Assembly: GCF_032854445.1 (NCBI RefSeq)
Contig: NC_088297.1
Location: 21,091,127-21,155,126 of the forward strand
Source: Liolophura sinensis
Lineage: Eukaryota; Mollusca; Polyplacophora; Chitonida; Chitonidae
Reading direction: 5' to 3'
DNA: 64,000 bases
Both the position numbers and the translations under genes were made by a program. The notes beneath the pieces are model-generated. The model worked only from the letters and a program-made list of their open reading frames with translations, searched no databases and was not told the origin of the DNA. Below are positions 11,075 through 22,349 of this stretch, one piece after another (positions within the stretch are counted from its first letter, which is position 1; the number at the start of each line of letters is the position of its first letter).

Positions 11075-14000
11075 GTAGGTTTCATTTGCCGGCATTTTTC
11101 ATTCAGCCCATTCATTCTTTTGTTCTCTTCACGTCCACGTTTACAGTTGTGTTTCTCTTACTTATCAGTGGAGTTGAAAGAAGGCGGTAATTTAGAGGTA
11201 ATCTACTAGTTAGCGGCGTTATTTAAGAATTCTTTGTGTTCTTTTAATTTGACGTTTTGTCGGCTCAGCTGTTAAGTAAACCCGCTGGAAGAATCGCTGA
11301 CCCAGTTTCGAGGAAGGTGACCTATTTTTTCAGTATAGCTCTAACACAGATACAGCGTATCTAAATGCACAGTGTCTTTGTATGCCGGGGGAAAACTGCC
11401 ATTTCACGACTCAGCTTAATGCCGGCATGGAGAAACAGAAAGCTGACTTATTACGCAGGCCATGTACAGACGAGACGAAAATATTAACTAGTGGAAAGAG
11501 AAAAAAATATGGATCAATAAAAAAAAACATCTAGGTTAAGCTTAGCTGGGCCACTGTAGCTGTTGGCCCCCTTCCATAGCCCCAGCGTTGTGTAGAAATG
11601 TCACCATCGTGGAGCAAGACTTGTTGCAGGGTGCAGTCAGCTCTAATTTTAGAACAGAACAAAGTAAAGGGGTAAAGGCAGTATTAAACAGGCTAGTTAG
11701 CCTAGGTACTGTATATGTATTAGGTAATGCGTGATCGTTTTGTTTATCAACAGTGCTGTGTTAAACCACAGGTAAATGGGTCAGATTAATTAGTAAAACA
11801 GCTCGACTATTAATTACTTATGTATATAATTACTCACATCTTTTTTTATAATATTAAAGTCTATAGTAATGTAATGAAATTTAGAAAATAATTAAAGAAG
11901 TTATGTAGTTGCAAATGTTGTTAATTCTTAATTAGTATGTAAATATTAACAAAAATAGTGAGTCAAATGATCGTACTTTGCTGCTGTATGTATATGTTTG
12001 TAACTAATGTCATCATGTGAATCACAGTTTTTCGTAATTGTGAAAAATCTAATGTAATTTAGAAAATAATTAAACAAAAGTTATTATGGTGGGGATGTTG
12101 TTAATTATTAATTAGTGTGTACACAATAAAAGAAGCATAATTGTGTCAAATGATTATAAACTGTTAGATGATGTACATGTATGTAGCAAATTTTATCACA
12201 TTAACCACAGTTTTTCATAATCATAAAGGCCAAAAATCTAATGTAATTTGGAAAATAATTAAATAAAACCTATTTTGGGGGATGTGTTGTTAATTGTTAA
12301 TCAGTATGTAAATAATAAAAGAAAAATAAGTGTGTCAGTTGGTTATATGTTGCTACAATATGTACATGTATGTAACAAATTTCAGCAAATCATTCATAGT
12401 TTTGCAAAATCATGAAGGACAAAAGTCTTATGTAATTTAGAGTATAATTAAGTAAGAAGTTATTCTGGCAAAGATGTTGTCCATGTTGAGAATACATATG
12501 TGAGAATACAAAAACACCATGATCCTGATAATCAAGCTTTCTGCATTACAGGCATCAAGAGGCATGTAAACTTGGTACTCTTTGTACATAACATGTATTC
12601 TATTTTGGTCACAATAAGTTAATATCAGAGCTAGTTATGCGGGATAAGCTTCACCATGGGATTCGTTCTAATTGTATTTTATGGAAAGTCTTTTTTTCTT
12701 CCAGTACATTTCCTGTCATTTGCTATTATAAGCATGAATCTGCATGATTTAGATCTATATACATTTACTGTTAAAATAAAACAGCTGTATTTTGTTAGGC
12801 TCAGTTGAGGATTTCTTTATGTTTCAATGTCATTTTCCATCACATCTTTTGAGGTTGTTACTGGTTAATGACAAAGCCAGCAGTGTCAAAAGAGTGTGAC
12901 AAAATGTTTGTCTTTGTCTTAGTTCTTGTTTTTTTTTCTCCCTCCTCTTCTTCTTTATGTCATTAAGACTGTTGAGCCAAAGACTATATCATTCAAAAAG
13001 AATAAAGAAAAGCTGACTTGTTATTGCATTCATCCTGAACAAAAGTGATATGGACCTACTTTGTTCAATTTTAAACCATACACGTATATACATATGTAAA
13101 TATAAATCAAAAAAACATTATGCACAATGAATCCTATGTTTCCCATGTTAAGCAGATCCCAGAAAACAAGTAATTTTTGTTATGATTTTTTTTGTTTTTT
13201 TGTTAGCCGTGCGCGTCACTCAACCAGCAGTAGCACAGGGGAGAGTACTCAGGATGATACAGAGATGATGGATGACCACATGGCGGCCATGGTGCTGACC
13301 AGTCTCTCAGTCAGTCCAGTGTCCCCTGTCTTTCCACAGAGTCCATCTGACCATCTCAGAGGTAAGCTTATTGAATGAATTTGACAACATTAGAAATAGC
13401 AGCCATTAGTGTCTTGCAAGGGAGGTAACTTACTTTCATTTTCACTTTCTGATCCTTGTGTTGTGATGCTTTGACTCTGATTCAGCCAGATCTTGAGGTT
13501 TCCTATTAAATACAGCATTTTTTTCTTTTGTAATAGAAAAGTATGCTTCTAAACCACTAGTAAAGACAATTCCCTGGTGGCAGTATACCCATGTCTGGGA
13601 ATAGCCCTGTAACTAATTTTTTTTTTTTTTTTTTTTATAAATTATCATTGAATAAATTTTGTGTTTATAATTATGTATTTAACAATTCAGCCATATCAGT
13701 ATTTTTCATGCGTCCATGTAATTCTTATGGTGTAGATTAATCAGTCATGTTAGAAAACATTTAGTCAACTATTTTGTAGTTGCTAATTTTTCATTCCTGT
13801 AATATTAGGCGAGTCTAAGCCCTTCTCACGAGCATATGCAGATAGCCAGTATTCCAGCAGTTTCACAAGCGGCAGTTTCCTCAGCTCAACGTGTCGTTCA
13901 GACAGAAGTGACCCTTCCCCTCCCCTCTCAGTGCCCCTCAGTGGGAGCGCACCATCGCCGTCTTACATCGGCAGCTTCCCTTGTGTGGATGAAGGAATTG

Positions 14001-17000
14001 ACCTCGAAGAAAATGTCCGCCAGTACTTTGACAAAGCAACGGACGTTGTACCAGACAAGGTAGGCCATACTATTATGTATTAAAGGGCTATGCATGTATA
14101 TTTCAGTCATTTCTCAGATCATCATTATGACGTCACAATGAAGCCAGAACAACTTTACAGGAGAAACTAAAATATTGTTACTTTGTAAAGGGTGTGCTGC
14201 AATCTTTTTTTGTGTGTATGTAACAATGGCTCCAGATCCTCCATCACACTAGTGCCACCTCACAGGACTAAAAATATACCACTTCCCCATTCATGCTAAC
14301 ATATTTTGGTGTATGTATTAGAATAATGATTTTGATTGGTTTTTAGTATTTGTTATATTTCACGTATCATGGTGACAGCGGTCATGTTTATTGGTAGAGG
14401 AAAACGAAGTGCCTTCTGTAAACCTCTACCTTTCCCTGGGAACCTGATAAACCTGTGGACTTAAAGCCCAAGGGCTGATTCCACAAAGGCCTTCCTGACT
14501 TATGTCAAAATTTGAAAACTCTTTAAATTTAAATGCTCAGTTTTCGGTACTGGAAATTGAAATTTGGACACCCTTGTCGTAAGATAACATTGATGAGGTT
14601 TATAAAATTTTAATTTCCAAAACCAAAGCTTTGAGATCATCTTTTAGATTTTGACTTAAGTCAGAAAGGGCTTTGTGAAATCAGCTTCAGACGATTTGTT
14701 GCTGAAAATAGGATTTCCAGATCCTGGTCTCAAATGATTCAGAATCTCTTGTCCATGTTTCAAAGATTTTTTGTGGCCTGGATTAGGAAATTATATTTTC
14801 CTATGACAAACAGATGTTGTCCATGTACATTGGGCTTAAAACCACAGCAGAACCAGTGAGAGTTGGATTTATTTATTTATTTACTTACACGCATTTACAA
14901 GTACATGTAAATTTTAACAGTGACCAGATGAAAAGTTTACACACATATCGGTATCAAAAGTAGCCATAGATTCAGTAATTATGCTATACAGAGCAATACA
15001 AAACGAACACAGTCAGCAAAGGAAAGATTACAATCAAGATATTAACTGTGTATATATTGAAAATGGGTTTTTATAAAAGCATTTACGTTTTGTTTTTCAA
15101 GCATGGTCAAATGAAACTTTTTACAGAAGGCTTTTGGAGATTTTGACTCTTTTAAGTCCCTTTCTAATGAGTTCCACAGTTTTGGACCATTGTATGAAAG
15201 GCCTTGTTTAACCCACTTTCAGGAGGGGAATGGCGTTTGGAGATCACTTGATTGGTGTTTAATGCCATACTCAAGAATATTTCACTTAAATATTTAAATG
15301 GCCAGCTTTATGGTGGGAGGAAACGGAGTCCAGGGGAACCCAAAACCATGCATCGGCAGGTTGACTGGACATTCCCGCAGAGATGGATTTAAGCCTCTAA
15401 CCACATATGTCAGGGTCAGTTGGCCACAATAAGAACTCTTAAACCCAAAGAAACAATGAGTTTAAATATCTACATAATTATTCGAGTAACAGTGCAGTAA
15501 AATTCGAACATATCTATTTTCCACCAGTTATGCAACATTAGCAGCATGTGTTTAAAATGGTAACGGTAAATAAACCAGCTTTTTTTTTTAGTTGTGTTGT
15601 CACGTATGACAAGTCTTCCATGCTATGGGTTTTTTTGCCTCGGTAAAGGTTATATTTAGCCTATGACACAATAGTTTCAGGTCTTTACAGCCCAGTGTGT
15701 TTAACCAGAGACTAGTGTAACCCAGCCTTGGACCACATAGACAAATGCTTTCATGAACCAAACAGCTGACTGCCAACACACATGACCCCTTTGAGCAGAG
15801 GTCAGCTCTCAAGGTCCCGTTTTTGATTGGCTGATGCCTGTATCTTGTTATAGCTGTCCCAGTACAGCTGTGTGACCTAGTTTGCTGCAGTCAGCTGTTA
15901 TGAAGTGAAGAGAAGCCAACCTGCAGCTGTGAGCGCACATACATGTGCCGTCTAGAACATTCACTGAGGCTGTATGTTTATTACATACTGTATGACGTGG
16001 ACTTGACAAATATTATGCTTATGTCGGCAAATTGTCATGTCTGGGAGAGAACTTTAGTCTGAACTGGTGTAGCCCACTTACTGTCAACTCTTTCAATATT
16101 CCTGCTGCACAAACACAGTATATATAGTCTAGAAGATCAAGTAAATGCAAGGTTTACATTAGTAAACATTAAATATTGCGTACTTAGTGAGGAAGCAAGT
16201 TGAAGTGAGTTTAAACCTGGCCACATCTTCTGAACAATAAAATGAGTGAACTACTATCTAAGAAATCTTGCGTTATGATTTTGATATTTTGACCTGTCAT
16301 AACACCCCAAAACACTCCCATGGTTGTTAGGACTAGTCAACTGATCATGTTAAAAACCATGATCAAAACAAGGAGATAAATAATTTTGTTGTTTAACTTG
16401 CAGGGACCAAAGAAGACAATGTTCAAATGCACTTTCCCTAAATGTGGTAAGATATTCAGCACCTGCCCAGCAGTGGAGAAACATGTCAGGGGAAATCATC
16501 TTGAGTAAGTGCGAACATTTTGTGACTGTTTTATTCCTCTGGCAAATTTGCTTGATGGCCATATCTTAAGATAATTTGACTCACTGAGTACTGTATTTGC
16601 CCTCATTTATTTATTTATTTATTTATTTCATTGGTGTTTTATGCCAAGAATATTTCACTTATACGATGGCGGCCAGCATTATCGTGGGAAGAAATCAGGT
16701 AGAGCCCGAGGAAAACCCACAACCATCAGCAGACCTACACACGTACAGCCAGAGGGGAAGCCAACATGAGCTAGACTTGAACTCACAGCAGCTCACGTGC
16801 TAACCATCTGGGCAACAGAGACCCTATATGTACCTTTAAAATTCAGTGGAAGAGTACTTTTTCAGAGGGAAATGAAGATCATAACATATGACTTCTGATG
16901 CTGAAAACTGCATATTTACATTAGGATAATCCTGCCTGCCAAACAGAACACTAGGCACCTTTTAAAATCAAAAGAAATTTCAGGGTTTAGTATGTAACTT

Positions 17001-20000
17001 AATGTGCCACTCTGGTTAGTATATACGAATTGCGTAGAAATATTACAATGATATGAAAGAAATCTCACAGAGTAAGCCTAACACCATGTTTCAATAGGAT
17101 TTTGATGAATGACACTATTTAACTCATATAACTGAAGATTCCTTGAAAAATAAAACGTTCGACTGTGTCCGTAAAATTTTCCTGATGTGACGTGATAATA
17201 TTCACTGTATGACGTCGAATCAGGCAGATGCGACACTGAGTAAGGCATTTATGCTGGGATGACGTCCATCGCGTTTGAAAGGGCAGCGTCATTTGTGGAT
17301 ATACGTCAGCGATTGATGATGTCATGTGTTCGTGGGACACGCTACACCAGGCAAAGTGGAAGGGACAGAAATATTTTGTTTCCATTTACTCCGACGAAAC
17401 GTCAATATCAGTTTTAATTCGCTGCAATATTTTCACACTTTAGGAAAGCAATTCAGACTATCCCAGTCTTTATCAATTCACCTTGCTTTAAGACACAGAT
17501 GTTTTGACACCAAAGTAGCTCTTTAATGGTAGAAGTCATGGATGGATTTCACATAGGCCTACAGTATAAATTGATCAGTTGTTTCAGTTTTCTTCAAAAA
17601 TTAGGATTGTTAAGTACGAGGTTAAACCTCTAGTACTCACTCATTCTTGAATATTACCATACCACTGTTTGATTTTGTTTCCATTCGCAAATTTTGGCAT
17701 TTTGTAGTATCTCACCCATGTCAGTTATGAGACCATAATTCCTCAACCTTTTTGCATATGAAAGATCAACTATAGTGCAGTTTATGCAAGTTTTTGATTT
17801 GATTTTGGAGACAAAACTACATTGCTTGGAGAGGACAGTTTCAGGGATTCTCAAAAAGTTTAATTTTATCAGTCAGCACAGAATAATGCCCACAGAATAC
17901 GCTTGAATGAACACAGATATGTGAAAAGGTTGAAGAATTACAGTACATGATGTCAGTAATACTGGCTGAGAATCTTTCTTGGCTTATAGCTTCAAATATG
18001 TTATACTAAAATCATTTTGTGCCCAGGGCATATATTTGTCTTGTCTTTTGCGATCTAATTATACAAGTTAATGGGTTAACATATTCAAAAATGACCACTG
18101 AATCGTTTCCTGCTTTTTTCGCTGATTGATGAAGGTGTGGTACCGTCAGTGCCACAGGCTAAAGTAAGATACTTACATAGCAGTAGTAGAACAGTTGTCT
18201 CCCCTGAATCATTCAAGCCTGACTGAAGCACAGTGTAATTCCTCACTTTAATGAGACCCTGCATGACTAGGTCACATAGAGGTTGGCCTGATGATATCTG
18301 GCCTAGTTGGTGGAAAGTGCATTAACTAATACTGGTATTAAATCATATTTAATATTTTAGATTTTAGCCAAACTCAGCAGACAATACAGTTGTCCAAAAT
18401 CAAAGTATAACAGCAGCCGATTTAGATCATATTTAATATACTGTTACACAGTTATTTTTGGGTTAAGTTCAAAATTGCAGGCTAAGTTAAATTTGGTACT
18501 GAGTCTTAAAACAGTTTTGAACAACCAAGCCCGGATGTCTTTGGCTTGTCTTTCCATTGTCACTAAAATATGTATTTGTGCTGCATGGCTAGGTGACGTC
18601 ACCCCATTATTTTTTTATGTTAGTTTGGTCATGCCATGATGCATCATGATGTCACCTGGACTCAACAAACAGTGAGAATGGAGGAAATATACAAATTCAT
18701 TATCTAAAGAAGGGTTTGAACTGAAGCTTTGTGTGTCCAAATCTTATTCATGTTTGTGTTTGTCATTGCAGGATGAAAGAGGACAGTCCCGATCTGTCAG
18801 ACCATGAAGAAGAGTTCTACTACACGGAAATTGAAGTCAATGTGGAAAATGTCACAAAAACTTTCTCAGACATGAGTACATCATCTTCACCTACATCGAG
18901 TTTCGAGCCTTTGAAAACACCCATAAGCGATCATGACTATCAGAGAAAGGTGAGTTCAGGAATTCTGTCATCAGTGGTTCAGCATGATTTGTTTTTAACA
19001 TTTAAGAAAAAGAAATCTGTATCTGACAACATGAGGGTCCTTTGCTATGAAAGTCCCGAGTCATCTAATGCAACATACTCCTGAAAGATGGCTAGCCTTT
19101 TTACCTTGGCTGCAGGTTTGGGTAGTTACATCATCATTGTGAGGCACAGAGAGACAAAAAAAGGATTTTTCAGAAATAGAACATTTATTCAGGACCATCC
19201 AGAAACAGTGCACAATAAACAATGACCAGGGAGTTCTACAGGGTTGTCTCAACAGTGGTGTCTAGCATGACACCAGACAGCACAATACCAATCACTGTTG
19301 TTTGCAGGGACTTTGGACACATTCACCATAAAACAGTATCACATGACTGGTTGACCTCACTTCATGTTACATCATCTCTGGTAATTGGTTTCAATTGCAC
19401 TTGTAATCAGCGAAAACAATATGTGCAAAGTAAGTGGAACATTTGTACCTAAGGTCAGAAAAGAGTCAACCAAGGGAGGTTACTCTTAACTGACCTGTCA
19501 CATCTGTTTGCATACGGTAATTTCCTCTGGAGCCTGCCAGACTGCCTCCACCTGCAAAACTGACCCAGTGGCTTATAATGTGTAATGGAGAAGAAAACAT
19601 GAAAATGATGCCAAAATCAGATGAAAGAGGGTCAAAACTAATTTGCAAATTTCATCTTTAATATTTTTTTAGACTTTGTCAAACAGGAGAAAAGGGTCTT
19701 TGAAAATATTTTTGTATGGTGGGTATTTGGGACCACTGTTTGGTATTGATCATCATTGCATAATAATGTTCTAAATAAGGATGTGATGGATGTCTAATAA
19801 ATTTATTGAATTTAAATTTGTTGTTTATATCCTAAGATGTGAATTATGATAATATTTATGGGTATATTAAAAATATAAATATGATCAAGATCCAGGTTGA
19901 ACACATTTGTGAACTGAAAAGACTAAATTCTAATGCAAATATATTTATTAAATATGTGCTACATCATCATGTATTAAGATATTACATAAAGACTATATAT

Positions 20001-22349
20001 GTATATAACAAAGGTTGGCCTAAATACCCACCATACAAAAATTATTTTCAAGTGTATATCTTTTTATCGTAGAGAAAAATCAAAAAAAAATATTGAAGAC
20101 CACATTGACAACTATGTTGTCGCACTCTTTCATCTAAACTTCATGTAATTTTTATGTTTTCTCCAGCACTGGCTTGCTGGCTTACTGCAACAACCAGACC
20201 CTTGACCATGCAGTGAGAGAGTTCAAATCTAGCTGTTACTCAGCTGCAGCTTTAAGTTTGGAGCTTTGCTAAGTATCTGTTGAAGGGCAATGGTTTACTC
20301 AAGGTGTTACACTAGTTTCCTCCACCCATAAGCTTGACAGCATCCATATAAGTGAAAACTGGCAGCATCCTGCGGATGGTTTTGGGTTTCTACCGGGCTT
20401 TGCCCGGTTTCCTCCCGCCATAATAAGTCTTTCTTTTTTTCGATTTGTAACATTATATCTGGTTTTCATTATCAATGAAAAATGTATTAATGATGTTGGA
20501 ATATTTAATTCTAATTTAAAGATAAATGTTCAGAAAAGTTTTTTAATTTCTCTACTTACATTTTCATTGTTGGCAGTTTCATCAAGGTCAAAGTCAAGGT
20601 CAGTTGCAGTCCTCCTCGGTTCCTGGAGAAGGTGCATTCTTCGGCCAAGCGACTTCGAACCCAATTCCAATCAATATGTCAGAGGTCAAAAGGTCATTGT
20701 CTTGGCAGAATTCGCCGGGTTTTCCTGGGCAGGCGGTAAGTAGCACTGTGGATGTGATCGTGACTATAATATTAGCAGTCTAGGTACTTCTTCGTTTGGA
20801 GTTCAACAGAAGAGGATGGGCTAGTATTGGTGAACTTTAGGACACTCTGACTGGATGGTCAAGGGGTGTCATATCTGGTGTGTCAGACTTAGCATATCAG
20901 TGAGGCACCACTATCATTTTGTTACATGATTAGATATACACAATGTTCAAGACTGATTGTGGGCCTTGGTGGCAATGAGTGGTTGACAAGATTCATGTGG
21001 TCGTTTGCAAATGTCTAACATTCAGTGAAGACAGAGCTTGTCTTGCACCAACATAGTGTGCATATCTGTACGTCACAAGTGGGAAAGTTTCATTAGTAAC
21101 TTGCCAAAGGTGGGTGGTTTTATTCTATGCACTGTTACCTCCACAGCTGAAACTGACCTTGTAGGCGAAAATTCTCGAGTGTCACATTCACTCTAAACTA
21201 AACCTGGTCAGACATGTAAAGTATGGTGACTTATCTAATTCCACAAAATCACATAATAGCAGAGTTGTTGTGAAAAAGTTACTGGTTGAAATTACTTTTG
21301 GGACAACATACTATGACTCATGCCAGCACCGCATCAACACTGCACCAGCACCGCATCAACACTGCACCAGCAGCACACCAACACTGCACCAGAACCGCAT
21401 CAACACTGCACCAGCAGCACACCAACACAACACCAGCACCGCATCAACACTGCACCAGCACCGCATCAACACTGCACCAGCAGCACACCAACACTGCACC
21501 AGCATTGCATCAACACTGCACCAGAAGCACACCAACACTGCACCAGCAGCACACCAACACTGCACCAGCAGCACACCAACACTGCACCAGCATCGCATCA
21601 ACACTGCACCAGAAGCACACCAACACTGCACCAGCAGCACACCAACACTGCACCAGTGCCACATCAACACTGCACTAACACCACTGGCCAGGTACCTGAT
21701 AATCTTTATCAAAAACAGCTGCAGGAAAACCATTGAGCACTGGATTTGAACTTTCAACCTCATATGGCTCAGAGACTAGCTATTAGACTTTCAGTTTGAT
21801 GTTAATTTTCAGTTTAACTCATGACTCATGCCAGCAGCACACCAACACTGTACCAGCACCGCATCAACACTGCACCAGCACCGCATCAACACTGCACCAG
21901 CACTGCATCAACACTGCACCAGCAGCACACCAACACTGCACCAGCACCACATCAACACTGCACTAACACCGCTGGCCAGGTACCTGATAATCTTTATCAA
22001 AAACAACTGCAGGGAAACCAGTGAGCACTGGATTTGAACTTTCAACCTCATATAGCTCAGAGACTAGCTATTAGACTTTCAGTTTGATGTTCATTTTCAC
22101 TTTAACTTCTGTCTTCAGTTATCTCCCTTGTCCCGGTTCTCCCGACCCAGCCCACAGGAGCGTCTCCAACAACACCAGGCCCAGTCTCCCAAAACTCACA
22201 CCATTTCCTCCTCACCCAAGAGTCTGAGCCAGTACAAGAAGCCGCGCAGTGACGTCAGGAAGTGCCGCAAAGTGTATGGGATGGAAAACAGAGACATGTG
22301 GTGTACACAGTGCAAGTGGAAGAAGGCGTGTACAAGATTCATGGAATGA
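10561..22349 (+). CDS. ZNF704-like: C2H2 and C-clamp transcription factor, ZNF704/ZNF395/SLC2A4RG family (gene span)
   Basis: Seven coding exons (10561-11074, 13207-13361, 13809-14059, 16404-16504, 18772-18949, 20577-20735, 22119-22349) join in phase to about 528 residues once the net frame break in exon 1 is allowed for. Order of parts: a conserved N-terminal block with [17 protein letters not shown] strands; [10 protein letters not shown]; a Ser-rich stretch; one C2H2 finger (C-x4-C-x12-H-x4-H, about residues 312-340); [17 protein letters not shown]; and a C-clamp with Cys 501, 514, 517 and 523. This is the family of human GLUT4 enhancer factor, ZNF395 and ZNF704 and fly Glut4EF: nuclear DNA-binding regulators. 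Which vertebrate paralogue it matches best cannot be settled here. Confidence 0.95.
11850..12480. repeat. AT-rich tandem repeat, about 185-bp unit
   Basis: Landmark TAATGTAATTTAGAAAATAA recurs near 11869, 12050, 12238 and 12428, each followed by TTGTTAATT, ATTAGT and then a TACATGTATGT-like stretch. About three and a half diverged copies in ZNF704-like intron 1. The rest of that intron (11075-11850, 12480-13206) shows nothing recognisable. Confidence 0.8.
13207..13361 (+). CDS. ZNF704-like: ZNF704-like exon 2
   Basis: Acceptor TTGTTAG, donor GTAAGC. Encodes [20 protein letters not shown] and then [20 protein letters not shown]. The acidic [12 protein letters not shown] motif is a signature of the ZNF395/ZNF704 family. 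Enters in phase 2 and leaves in phase 1. Confidence 0.93.
13809..14059 (+). CDS. ZNF704-like: ZNF704-like exon 3, Ser-rich
   Basis: Encodes 83 codons beginning [20 protein letters not shown] and ending [15 protein letters not shown] before GTAGGC. It is rich in Ser and Pro (a low-complexity, probably disordered segment). No ATG starts this frame inside the exon, so only splicing brings it into the protein. Confidence 0.9.
14060..16403 (+). other. ZNF704-like intron 3
   Basis: Apart from one worn SINE-A copy, no exon or structured repeat was recognised. The short ORFs on either strand have no family features. Confidence 0.7.
15247..15428 (-). mobile_element. SINE-A copy, diverged
   Basis: Core CAAGAATATTTCACTTAAAT and TTTATGGTGGGAGGAAACGG are recognisable; the tRNA head is barely so. 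In intron 3 of the ZNF704-like gene. Confidence 0.7.
16404..16504 (+). CDS. ZNF704-like: ZNF704-like exon 4: C2H2 zinc finger
   Basis: Acceptor CTTGCAG, donor GTAAGT. Encodes [20 protein letters not shown] then HVRGNH: a complete C-x4-C-x12-H-x4-H finger, the only C2H2 finger in the protein as expected for the family. Confidence 0.95.
16602..16824 (-). mobile_element. SINE-A copy
   Basis: (ATTT)n tail, then CATTGGTGTTTTATGCCAAG, ACGATGGCGGCCAGCATTAT and a head ending CTGGGCAACAGAGACCC. It begins about 100 bp after the zinc-finger exon. Confidence 0.88.
17604..17646 (+). mobile_element. SINE-B tail fragment
   Basis: GGATTGTTAAGTACGAGGTT and AAACCTCTAGTACTCACTC correspond to the SINE-B 3' end. 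Confidence 0.65.
17780..17945. repeat. Repeat shared with 8500-8670
   Basis: TTTGATTTGATTTTGGAGAC, AAGTTTAATTTTATCAGTCA and CACAGAATAATGCC closely match the 3' part of the LINE-bearing region at 8500-8670. Probably a LINE 3' fragment in ZNF704-like intron 4. Confidence 0.75.
18772..18949 (+). CDS. ZNF704-like: ZNF704-like exon 5
   Basis: Encodes [20 protein letters not shown] and [20 protein letters not shown] onward. The acidic patch followed by FYYTE is conserved just after the finger in this family. Reading past the GTGAGT donor gives only a short intron-derived extension. Confidence 0.93.
19700..20051. mobile_element. Inverted-repeat (MITE-like) element in ZNF704-like intron 5
   Basis: TTTGTATGGTGGGTATTTGG in the left arm (19700-19730) is answered by CCTAAATACCCACCATACAA in the right arm (20020-20051). 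About 30 bp pair with few mismatches and about 290 AT-rich bases lie between. No transposase is present. Confidence 0.65.
20367..20430 (+). mobile_element. SINE-A fragment
   Basis: Only the centre is left: GGCAGCATCCTGCGGATGGT, then CGGGCTTTGCCCGGTTTCCT and CCCGCCATAATAAG. Confidence 0.7.
20577..20735 (+). CDS. ZNF704-like: ZNF704-like exon 6
   Basis: A 53-codon phase-0 exon after TTGGCAG: Gln/Ser-rich start ([19 protein letters not shown]), then [20 protein letters not shown] before GTAAGT. The SLSW-type motif is shared with vertebrate members. Confidence 0.9.
21313..22110. repeat. Segmental duplication carrying 22-bp minisatellites
   Basis: Two blocks (21313-21820 and 21821-22110) each start ATGACTCATGCCAGCA, carry 22-bp units (CCAGCACCGCATCAACACTG and CA), and end with the same unique segment: GGCCAGGTACCTGATAATCT, GGATTTGAACTTTCAACCTC, AGACTAGCTATTAGACTTTC. 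The first array has about 16 units, the second about 6. On the minus strand the unique segment has a B-box-like AGTTCAAATCC. The APHQHC-type ORFs here are repeat artefacts. The second block runs into the exon 7 acceptor. Confidence 0.93.
22119..22349 (+). CDS. ZNF704-like: ZNF704-like exon 7: C-clamp and stop
   Basis: Encodes [20 protein letters not shown], a basic linker (KKPRSDVRK), then [20 protein letters not shown] and KACTRFME before TGA. The cysteines follow C-x12-C-x2-C-x5-C, the C-clamp pattern also found in TCF proteins, which contacts GC-rich DNA. The acceptor directly abuts a duplicated minisatellite block. Confidence 0.97.
   Translation, partial: LSPLSRFSRPSPQERLQQHQAQSPKTHTISSSPKSLSQYKKPRSDVRKCRKVYGMENRDMWCTQCKWKKACTRFME

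Noticed and set aside
13836..14063. ORF beginning [16 protein letters not shown]
   Set aside because: Wrong frame of ZNF704-like exon 3; the spliced frame gives a Ser-rich sequence with consistent phases.
21270..22037. His/Thr-rich ORFs on the plus strand and a Cys/Trp-rich ORF on the minus strand
   Set aside because: Both read the same 22-bp intronic minisatellite; there is no start context or conserved frame.
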